The translations under genes were made by a program, and so were the position numbers. This document shows, in pieces, positions 44,350-51,135 of a DNA stretch of 64,000 bases. Under the pieces are notes generated by a model. That model was not told the origin of the DNA. It ran no database searches and saw only the letters and a program-made list of their open reading frames with translations. Every line of letters starts with the position of its first letter. The first letter of the stretch is position 1. This DNA comes from JBKBIP01 sp046297495 (GTDB taxonomy: Bacteria; Planctomycetota; Planctomycetia; Gemmatales; Gemmataceae): NCBI GenBank assembly GCA_046297495.1, contig JBKBIP010000030.1, forward strand, positions 1-64,000, given 5' to 3'.

Positions 44350-45579
44350 GTGAAACCTGTCGCTGAACAACTTGCTCTGATCCGTCGGGGCGTCGAGCAG
44401 ATCGTTCCCGAAGAGGACTTGTCCCGCAAATTGGAACGCAGCGTCCAGACCGGCAAGCCCTTGCGCGTCAAGTATGGCATTGACCCGACCGGCATCGACG
44501 TGCATCTAGGACACACGGTTCCCCTGCGAAAATTGCGCCTGTTTCAAGAGTTGGGGCATCAGGCGGTGCTGATCATCGGCAATTACACGGCTCTGGTCGG
44601 TGATCCCAGCGGCCGGGACCAAACCCGCGCCCGCCTGACCCCCGCACAAGTCGAAGCCAATGCCCACGATTATCTGAAACAAGTCAGCAAAGTCATTGAC
44701 ATCGAGAAGACGGAAGTGACCTACAATGGCGATTGGTTTAGCAAGATGTCGTTTCTCGATGTCATGGCGTTGACTAGCAAGATCACCGTGCAGCGCATGT
44801 TGGAGCGCGACGACTTCAGCAAACGCTTCAAGGCCGATCCTTCCGTTCCCATCTACCTGCACGAATGCTTATACCCCCTCATGCAAGGACATGACAGTGT
44901 CGTCATCCACGCCGACATCGAACTGGGGGGGAGCGAGCAGCTATTTAACCTCATGGTGGGCCGGCGCTTGCAAGAAGATGCTGGCCAGGAACCGCAAATC
45001 TGCTTGACGCTGCCGATTCTGCGCGGCACCGACGGCGCGCGCCGCATGGGCAAGAGCCTGGGGAACTACATCGGCGTCGGCGAGGCGCCGTATGACCAAT
45101 TCGCCAAAACGATGAGCATTCCCGATGACCTGATGAAGGAATGGTTTGAGCTGCTCACCGACCGTCCGCCGGACGATATTGCCCGCCTGGTCGATCCCCA
45201 GCACACGCATCCGCGCCAGGCCAAGGAACTATTGGGTAAGGACATTGTCGCCTTCTATCACGGACCAGCAGGGGCGGATGCGGCGGCGGCGGAGTGGCAG
45301 AAGCGCATCTCCGACAAACAAGACCCCGACGACATCCCGGAGAAAAATATCCCCACCGCCCAGCTGACCGACGGCAAGATGGAATTGGCGCAGCTGCTCG
45401 TGCAGTTGGGCTTTTCCAAGAGCAAAAACGAGGCCCGGCGCGTCATCGAAGGCGGCGGCGTCAACATCGGCCCCGACCACGTGAAGATCACCGACATCAA
45501 GGCCCACGTCCCCATCACCGACGGTTTGATTATCCGCTACGGTAAGAAGAAAGACATCGTGCGCTTACGGGTGTCATAG
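44350..45579 (+). CDS. tyrS: Tyrosyl-tRNA synthetase
   Basis: A 409-residue class I aminoacyl-tRNA synthetase. The GTG at 44350 (VKPVAEQLALIRRG) is chosen because GAGG lies just before it; longer upstream frames only add non-family residues. HIGH-type motif HLGHTVPLRK; KMSKS-type motif RRMGKSLGN; the C-terminal S4 domain (about residues 335-409) begins MELAQLLVQLGFSKSKNEA. It charges tRNA-Tyr. The last gene of the housekeeping block; no terminator hairpin with T-tract is seen, though a degenerate family A arm lies 28 bases after the stop at 45607-45622. Confidence 0.98.
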   Translation: MKPVAEQLALIRRGVEQIVPEEDLSRKLERSVQTGKPLRVKYGIDPTGIDVHLGHTVPLRKLRLFQELGHQAVLIIGNYTALVGDPSGRDQTRARLTPAQVEANAHDYLKQVSKVIDIEKTEVTYNGDWFSKMSFLDVMALTSKITVQRMLERDDFSKRFKADPSVPIYLHECLYPLMQGHDSVVIHADIELGGSEQLFNLMVGRRLQEDAGQEPQICLTLPILRGTDGARRMGKSLGNYIGVGEAPYDQFAKTMSIPDDLMKEWFELLTDRPPDDIARLVDPQHTHPRQAKELLGKDIVAFYHGPAGADAAAAEWQKRISDKQDPDDIPEKNIPTAQLTDGKMELAQLLVQLGFSKSKNEARRVIEGGGVNIGPDHVKITDIKAHVPITDGLIIRYGKKKDIVRLRVS

Positions 45580-45868
45580 AGGAAGATTGAAGATTTCATC
45601 GGCCGTGATTCATCGGTTCGCACACGCGCTCATTCCCTGCGCGACAGGCCAGCCAGCCGCTGCCATCAGGAAAGGCTTTTTCGGTGGCTGCCTGATTTTA
45701 GTATCTGCTTATATACCAATAGGTTACGCTTTATCTCGTCCAATGGGGCTTGATTGTGCGAAAAAGGAAGTGTAGGATTAAGCCTTCTCTCCCTGGGGGG
45801 AGACAAACCCGCGCGATGATTCCGACACTCCTTGTTAGAACTTCCAAGAAGCACGAGGGCGCTGACCC
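45580..45868. other. Gap with a lone family A arm
   Basis: 289 bases after tyrS. Bases 45607-45622 (GATTCATCGGTTCGCA) equal the left arm of repeat family A, with no intact right arm. Otherwise nothing is recognisable; short frames here are unsupported. Confidence 0.5.
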
Positions 45869-46270
45869 ATGGAAAAAGCCAGCGTATATATCGAAAGCGA
45901 ACAAGAAGCGCTTCGCTATAAATGGATTGAAAGCGAGAAAGCGGGTTGTGATCTCGGGGAGGCGGCGCTGCGGCGCTGGGTGCAACAACACTGGTGGGGT
46001 TACTTGCGGGCGCGTTGGCTGGAGCATTTACAAGGCAAACGGTTTTGGGTGGAATTGGATCGGGGGGACTTCGGCCTGCTGCAACGAGAGTTTCACGACA
46101 GCACTATCTTGCTAGATCGCATTCTGGATCGTCTCAAAGCGGGGCAAGAAAATCTCGACATCATCTGTTGGGCCCATGACTGGCATATCCCTGTCGCCAA
46201 TGTCTTGAAAATCCTCGAAGTGCTCGACGTCAACAGCCGCCGACTCGCCCATCGCTTTGAACGCTCGTAG
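45869..46270 (+). CDS. Small hypothetical protein
   Basis: A 133-residue cytoplasmic protein without signal or membrane segment. It is rich in Trp and charged residues (RRWVQQHWWGYLRARWLEHLQG) and looks all-helical. I do not recognise a family; related proteins are likely to be planctomycete-specific. GAGG lies before the ATG but at a longer distance than ideal. It is convergent with the SDR gene at 46310. Coding status is supported by codon use and by consistent length, not by any motif. Confidence 0.6.
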   Translation: MEKASVYIESEQEALRYKWIESEKAGCDLGEAALRRWVQQHWWGYLRARWLEHLQGKRFWVELDRGDFGLLQREFHDSTILLDRILDRLKAGQENLDIICWAHDWHIPVANVLKILEVLDVNSRRLAHRFERS

Positions 46271-46309
46271 CCCCGACCACTTGCTGGCCCGCTAACTAAA
46301 AACAGCACG

Positions 46310-47065
46310 TCATCCTTGCCCAATCGCTTCGGTGCCGATGGGCCAACTATCGTTCGGAACGTAACCGAGCAGACGTTGTGTCATCTCCAAGTCATAGCGG
46401 CCCACGCGGATCGGCTTGCTGGTGGCATAGACGACGGCGAAACGCACGTCGGCGGAGGCTTCCACGGCACAGGCGAAGAACCGGCCCGCGTCCGCCGGAC
46501 TGAGATAGACATCTTGTGCCCAATCCAGGGTGGCGATCTCGCGCACTTGCTCCGGTGTGCGCGGGCACCAACCCAAGCGGGCGACGATCACGCTAACGCC
46601 ATCGCTTTCGCACAAGGCCCGCCCGGCCGCTTCGAGAAACATCTTGGTGCAAGCGTACCACGAACGGGGCGTGGGAGCGACCTGAGCGGTGATTGGCCAC
46701 GGCCCGGTGGCGCGCTGGTGCCAGACGACTTGCCCACTGCTGGCCAAGATGAGTCGTCGGACTCCTGCTGGCCGCGCTGCTTCCAAGACGTGATAGACTC
46801 CCACGACGTTATTCGGCAGCAGTTGGGTCAGGAAATCGTCATCATCGGGGGTGGCGGCCAAGTGGATGAGCGTGCCGACCCCTTCGACGGCGGCTTGAAC
46901 GGCGGCGGCGTCCATCAGGTCACCTAGCCGCATGTCCGCCAAGCCTGGCGTCGGCACACGGTCGAAGCCGCGCACCGGCCGACCCCGCGCTTGCAGCTCG
47001 TGGACGACCGCTTGACCAATTCGCCCGCTCGATCCCGTGACCAGCACCAATGATGATTGCAACAT
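46310..47065 (-). CDS. NAD-dependent epimerase/dehydratase (SDR) family protein
   Basis: A 251-residue short-chain dehydrogenase of the extended type. Cofactor motif VLVTGSSGRIGQAV; active-site YACTK (Tyr and Lys); LIHLAATPDDDDFL resembles the uronate dehydrogenase group, which oxidises galacturonate or glucuronate. This is a plausible link to the acidic-glycan genes elsewhere in the window, but specificity cannot be judged. Monocistronic, with the pseudouridine synthase upstream on the same strand. Confidence 0.85.
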   Translation of the reverse strand: MLQSSLVLVTGSSGRIGQAVVHELQARGRPVRGFDRVPTPGLADMRLGDLMDAAAVQAAVEGVGTLIHLAATPDDDDFLTQLLPNNVVGVYHVLEAARPAGVRRLILASSGQVVWHQRATGPWPITAQVAPTPRSWYACTKMFLEAAGRALCESDGVSVIVARLGWCPRTPEQVREIATLDWAQDVYLSPADAGRFFACAVEASADVRFAVVYATSKPIRVGRYDLEMTQRLLGYVPNDSWPIGTEAIGQG

Positions 47066-47113
47066 GGCGAATCACTCCCGTCTTCTAAAATGAGGGTCCT
47101 CTTGGTCTCGATT

Positions 47114-47163
47114 GGATTCATCGTTTCGCGCGTGTTGCCGTCTCTCTGCAAACTGATGAATCC
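47114..47163. repeat. Palindromic element, family A (copy 5)
   Basis: Outer arms at 47114-47122 (GGATTCATC) and 47155-47163 are exactly complementary, with the inner TTTCGCG part on the right decayed. The stop codon of the pseudouridine synthase (47118-47120) lies inside the left arm, so the element supplies the end of that protein. Confidence 0.7.
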
Positions 47164-47894
47164 GCGTCGGGCAGTTCCACATCCAACTCGGCCCAAATTT
47201 CCGGTAAGGGAGCGGTCAGCGTGATCGGCTCGTAGCGAATGGGGTGCAAAAAGGTGAGCCGGCGGGCGTGCAAGGCGATGATGCGGTCGCGCGGCAGCTC
47301 CACTGGAGGTCCGAATGGTTGGCAAGCGCCATAGAGCACGTCGCCCCTAATGGGCCAGCCACGCGCGGCGGCTTGCACGCGAAGCTGGTGCATCCGGCCT
47401 GTCTCTGGCTGGAGTTCGAGCAAGCTCGCCGCCGCGCTGCGGCTCAACTGGCGATAGCGCAGCACAGCCCGGCGTGCTCCCGGTGTGTCCGCGCTGACCC
47501 GTTCGGCGCGGGCCTGATCGGCGATCTTCAACAGCCAATCTTCCCAAACCCCTTCGGGGGGCGCGACTTCCCCTTCCACGGCCGCCCAATACGTCTTTTC
47601 CACTTGCCGATTCTGAAATTGCTCGGCCAAGCGCCGCGCCGCCTTGGTGTTGCGCGCGAACAGGACTACCCCGGAAACCGGCCGGTCCAGTCGATGTGGA
47701 ATCCCCAAGTACACGTTGCCTTTCTTATGGTAGCGTTCTTTCAGATAAGCCTTCGCCAAGGATTCCAGAGTGGGAATACCCGCGGGTACTCCCTGCGTCA
47801 GCAACGGCGCGGGTTTGACCACGGCCAGACAATGATTGTCTTCATAAAGAATGTGCAACGGCCTGGACAGGGAAATCGGTTGGCTGTCGAACAT
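47118..47894 (-). CDS. RluA-family pseudouridine synthase
   Basis: A 258-residue enzyme starting MFDSQPISLSRPLHILYEDNH at 47894; longer upstream frames come from repeat sequence. The catalytic RluA motif is HRLDRPVSGVVLFARNTKAARRL with the essential Asp in RLD. Late motif GRMHQLRVQAAARGWPI is also typical. It converts uridine to pseudouridine in rRNA or tRNA; the target cannot be named. There is no N-terminal S4 domain. The last dozen residues (SSVCRETATRAKR) are encoded by repeat element A and are not expected in homologues. Confidence 0.93.
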   Translation of the reverse strand: MFDSQPISLSRPLHILYEDNHCLAVVKPAPLLTQGVPAGIPTLESLAKAYLKERYHKKGNVYLGIPHRLDRPVSGVVLFARNTKAARRLAEQFQNRQVEKTYWAAVEGEVAPPEGVWEDWLLKIADQARAERVSADTPGARRAVLRYRQLSRSAAASLLELQPETGRMHQLRVQAAARGWPIRGDVLYGACQPFGPPVELPRDRIIALHARRLTFLHPIRYEPITLTAPLPEIWAELDVELPDADSSVCRETATRAKR

Positions 47895-47913
47895 GAGGGA
47901 TGAATACGATAAA

Positions 47914-47965
47914 GGATGCATCGTTTCGCGTGGCACACCGTCGAGGCCCGCGAAACGATGCATCC
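47914..47965. repeat. Palindromic element, family A (copy 6)
   Basis: Perfect 17-base arms at 47914-47930 (GGATGCATCGTTTCGCG) and 47949-47965, with an 18-base loop. It lies 19 bases upstream of the pseudouridine synthase ATG and 24 bases after the stop of the S41 protease gene, on the same strand. A perfect arm match implies recent origin or structural constraint. Confidence 0.88.
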
Positions 47966-47989
47966 GATGGTTACGGGAAAAGTCTCCCC

Positions 47990-49393
47990 TTACCCGTTGC
48001 CGATGTCGGGCACGCGCGCCACGCGCCGCACCTCGCCACGCAGATGTTCCAGAGCCTTTTGCAACACGCGATCCTCGAATGGTTTTTTCTCCTTGTTGTC
48101 ACCATCGGAGTTGGTGGTCTTGGGGGGAGCAGGTGGTTTCGCGCCAGACTTGCCCTGCACGATGTCCCGATCCCGGCGATAGATCATGTATTCCAACCGT
48201 TCGTCGTCCTTCATCTCCACCTCGAAACCGGGGTTCGGTTTGACGCCCCATTCGTCGTCGTCGGTGCTGTCCGGGAAGCGATGAATGTTTTTGCCGTTGG
48301 GCCGCCAGTAGCTCGCCGTGGTCAGCTTCAGGGCGCTGGCACGATTTTCCATCTCGATGATGTTCTGCACGCTTCCTTTGCCGTAAGTGCGCTCACCAAT
48401 GACCACGGCACGCCCATGATCTTGCAAGGCGGCGGCCACGATCTCACTGGCGCTGGCGCTGAATTTGTTCACCAATACCACGATGGGGAATTTGTGGGCT
48501 GGCATCAGAAGGGTGCCTCGGGCATGGGCCTCGAAGGCTTGCTCCTGGCGGTTGCGGCCGCGCGTGCTGACGATCTTCCCTTCCGTGAGAAACAAATCAC
48601 TGACCAGAACCGCCGTGTGCAGCAACCCACCCGGATTATTGCGCAGATCGATAATCAAGCCACGCATGCCTTCATGTTCCAGCTGGGTGATGACCTCCTT
48701 CATCTCGTCCGCTGTCTTCTTATTGAAGGCCACCAGCCGGATGTAGGCGATGCCATGTTGTTTGTCGATGATCCAGTCCCATTCGTTGGGTTTGTTGGGT
48801 TTGCGCGCGTCGCCGAGAACGCTGGGGACTTCGATCTCGGCCCGCTTCATCTCTAGATCAACTGGTTCCTTGGCCCCTTCGTGGATCACCGATAACGTGA
48901 TTTTCGTGCCGGGTTCGCCTTGTATGAGATTGACCGCCTCGCTCAATTTCATGTTTTCGGTGGATTTGCCGTCGATTTTGACGATGAGGTCCCCCGCCAG
49001 GATCCCTGCCTCATAAGCGGGCGTCCCCACCATCGGGCTGATAACGGTCAGCTGCCCAGTTTGCCGGTCCAGGGTGATTTGAATGCCGACCCCGCCGAAT
49101 TTGCCTCGGCTTTGCTTGTCGAACTGCTTGTATTCTTGGGGGTTGATGAAACCGGAATGCGGATCGAGCCGTTCCAGACCGCCATTGATCATGTCCTCGA
49201 CGAATTGCCGCTTGGCTTCGGGACTCAATTCCCGGACATAATTATGATCCACTTCATCCAGCACATCGACCAGCAAGCGGACCAATTCATAGTCGCGGTC
49301 CTTGTCCCGGGAAGGGGCACTGTACGACAGCGTCAGCCCCAACAGCGCCACGACGGGAATACCTAACAGCCACGCGAGATTCCATCGAGACAT
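47990..49393 (-). CDS. Carboxy-terminal processing peptidase, S41 family
   Basis: A 467-residue protease starting MSRWNLAWLLGIPVV at 49393, with GGAGGT in the upstream leader. An N-terminal membrane segment or signal (residues 8-28) exports it. PDZ domain at about 95-175 (FGGVGIQITLDRQTGQLTV), then the protease with NNPGGLLHTAV, SASASEIVAAALQDHGRAVV (catalytic Ser) and GERTYGKGSVQN (catalytic Lys). It degrades or processes periplasmic proteins. A charged tail (SGAKPPAPPKT) follows. Monocistronic, probably with the pseudouridine synthase. Confidence 0.95.
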   Translation of the reverse strand: MSRWNLAWLLGIPVVALLGLTLSYSAPSRDKDRDYELVRLLVDVLDEVDHNYVRELSPEAKRQFVEDMINGGLERLDPHSGFINPQEYKQFDKQSRGKFGGVGIQITLDRQTGQLTVISPMVGTPAYEAGILAGDLIVKIDGKSTENMKLSEAVNLIQGEPGTKITLSVIHEGAKEPVDLEMKRAEIEVPSVLGDARKPNKPNEWDWIIDKQHGIAYIRLVAFNKKTADEMKEVITQLEHEGMRGLIIDLRNNPGGLLHTAVLVSDLFLTEGKIVSTRGRNRQEQAFEAHARGTLLMPAHKFPIVVLVNKFSASASEIVAAALQDHGRAVVIGERTYGKGSVQNIIEMENRASALKLTTASYWRPNGKNIHRFPDSTDDDEWGVKPNPGFEVEMKDDERLEYMIYRRDRDIVQGKSGAKPPAPPKTTNSDGDNKEKKPFEDRVLQKALEHLRGEVRRVARVPDIGNG

Positions 49394-49774
49394 GTTCTTA
49401 TCATACCTCCAAGCGGAACGGTTTGTGGCGAGCACAGGGAATTGGAAAACAGGAAAACGAATGCCATTTCCCCATGCCCCCATCGTGCCCCAGGAACACT
49501 CAAGAACCGTCAACCAGCTGATAATGCACCTTGTCGTATTATATCCATCTCGGCTGAACGGTGCGAGTCAAGAATTAGCACCGGCCGCCAGGGCGCTTAC
49601 CGCGTATTTGGCTTATTTTTCCCATCTTGCTTAAATTTTTCTTGACCCTGCCAATTTGCCTATTTTATCCTAATAGGTGGTTTGAGCCGTTTATATCCTC
49701 TATCTTTGCCCAATCGCCACGGTTCTCAGCGCATCCGGGGCGTGGCATCGGGAACTTCTTAGGAGATTGTGGGA
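49394..49774. other. AT-rich leader of the Cys/Gly-rich gene
   Basis: About 380 bases between divergent genes. It is unusually AT-rich for this genome (around 49610-49700) and contains the promoter-like pair given separately. No ORF is supported. Confidence 0.5.
49642..49671 (+). promoter_or_regulatory. Candidate promoter of Cys/Gly-rich gene
   Basis: TTGACC at 49642-49647 and TATCCT at 49666-49671, 18 bases apart, in the AT-rich leader. A leader of about 95 bases would follow. Pattern-based only. Confidence 0.4.
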
Positions 49775-50650
49775 ATGTACAGCATTGTTCTCGCCACTAT
49801 GTTGACAACCGGCGCGGCTTCGCCGGCTTGGTGCGGCTGCGGTTGCGGCTGCGGCTGTTGGGGCTGTGGTTGTGGTTGCGGCTGTTGGAGCTGCGGCTGC
49901 TGCGGTTGCGGTTGTTGTGGTTGCTGGGGTTGTGGCTGCGGCTGGGGTTGCGGTTGCGGCTGTGGCTGTGGCTGCTACCACAGCTGCTGCGGCTGTGGCT
50001 GCTGGAGCTGTGGCTGCTGCGGTTGCTATAGCTCTGGAGTTGCCTATGTCCCCTATACGGCGCCAACACCGAAATCCACCACCAATACTAATGCACAAAC
50101 CAATGCCTCATCCAATCGGGCCACGGTGACGGTGCAGCTGCCTGCAGACGCCAAAATGTACATCGATGATCAGCTGGCGAATTTAAGCACGGGAACGCGT
50201 ACCTTCCGTACTCCCGAGTTGGAACGCAATCGGGATTACTATTACGACATCAAGGTCGAAGCGGTGCGCGATGGCCAGACAGTCAGCGACAGCAAGCGCG
50301 TCGTGGTTCGCGCTGGCCAACAAGCACGCGTGCGCTTCGATGATCCGCAAGCCACCACTGTCAGCCGGCCCAGCGGCGAAGCGACGGCAGTCGTATCGCA
50401 GGTGACGGTGCAGGTGCCAGCCGACGCGAAGCTGCTGGTCAACGGCGTCGCCAGCCCGCAGACCTCGGCGACCCGCGTCTTCAACACGCCTCAGCTGGAA
50501 AAGGGTAAGAAGTACGCTTACACCTTCCAGGCCGAAGTGGAACGGAACGGTCAGAAGCTGACCGCGAATCGCCATGTCGAATTCGTGGCGGGCCAGGCGG
50601 TGAACGTGGACCTGAGCAACTTGGGACAGGCGCAAATCGCCAGCCGGTAA
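49775..50650 (+). CDS. Secreted Cys/Gly-rich protein with two TIGR03000 domains
   Basis: A 291-residue protein. The ATG at 49775 with AGGAG nine bases away is preferred to a GTG two codons earlier. A signal peptide (residues 1-19, ending SPAW) is followed by about 66 residues made almost only of Cys and Gly with single Trp, Ser or Tyr (about 31 Cys), encoded by an imperfect GGCTGC/TGTGGT repeat. Two TIGR03000 domains follow (about residues 115-185 and 205-280), each starting VTVQLPADAKMYIDDQ or VTVQVPADAKLLVNG. TIGR03000 is a planctomycete secreted domain of unknown role. The Cys tract may cross-link or bind metal. A strong terminator follows. Confidence 0.85.
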   Translation: MYSIVLATMLTTGAASPAWCGCGCGCGCWGCGCGCGCWSCGCCGCGCCGCWGCGCGWGCGCGCGCGCYHSCCGCGCWSCGCCGCYSSGVAYVPYTAPTPKSTTNTNAQTNASSNRATVTVQLPADAKMYIDDQLANLSTGTRTFRTPELERNRDYYYDIKVEAVRDGQTVSDSKRVVVRAGQQARVRFDDPQATTVSRPSGEATAVVSQVTVQVPADAKLLVNGVASPQTSATRVFNTPQLEKGKKYAYTFQAEVERNGQKLTANRHVEFVAGQAVNVDLSNLGQAQIASR

Positions 50651-51135
50651 GGAATCCGTGACAATATCGTGTCTTTTCTCGAAAAAGACTTATAGTGGCT
50701 GGGCCACTGTAAGTCTTTTTTCGTTGTGGCTTCGTCGTGGCAGCCAAGTGGGCCTCCGCACGACATCCCTGTACGGACGGAGGCCCCGCCAGCGGAACCT
50801 GGCCATTACTTGAATTTCCTCGACATGCTGACTTGGTTATCGCATCGGGGGAATGGGTGCCTCCGAAAGGGGTGTCCGGGCGTCTGTTCCATTCACGGAA
50901 CGTCACGCGAGCGGAAACTTGCGCGCGGTGGGAGTGTCTGGCGTGGGGAACTTAGTTCGATGAAGCATGACCGTGATGAGGGTATATTGATTCAGCCTGA
51001 GGGGAAGCATGCCTTTCGTTAAGAAGAGACGTGGACCATGTTATGAATTAGTGAAATTATGATTGTTCTCTGCCTTATTCACTGGTACGGTATACGACTA
51101 TCATCTCCCAGGCTCATGGAGTAAAGGACCCCCCG
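50651..51135. other. Intergenic region, no gene supported
   Basis: 485 bases that begin with the terminator above. A 98-codon plus-strand ORF (50726-51022) has no recognisable domain and no ribosome site. Nothing else is recognised. Confidence 0.5.
50682..50720 (+). terminator. Intrinsic terminator
   Basis: An 18-base stem (50682-50699 and 50703-50720) with one G-T wobble and a TGG loop, ending in a run of six T. It is 31 bases after the stop of the Cys/Gly-rich gene. This is the clearest intrinsic terminator in the window, and the A-rich 5' arm could make it bidirectional. Confidence 0.9.

Noticed and set aside
49797..50098. Possible CRISPR-like or tandem repeat array
   Set aside because: It is the low-complexity Cys-Gly coding tract; no spacers or regular repeat length.
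50726..51022. 98-codon ORF after the terminator
   Set aside because: No recognisable domain and no ribosome site.
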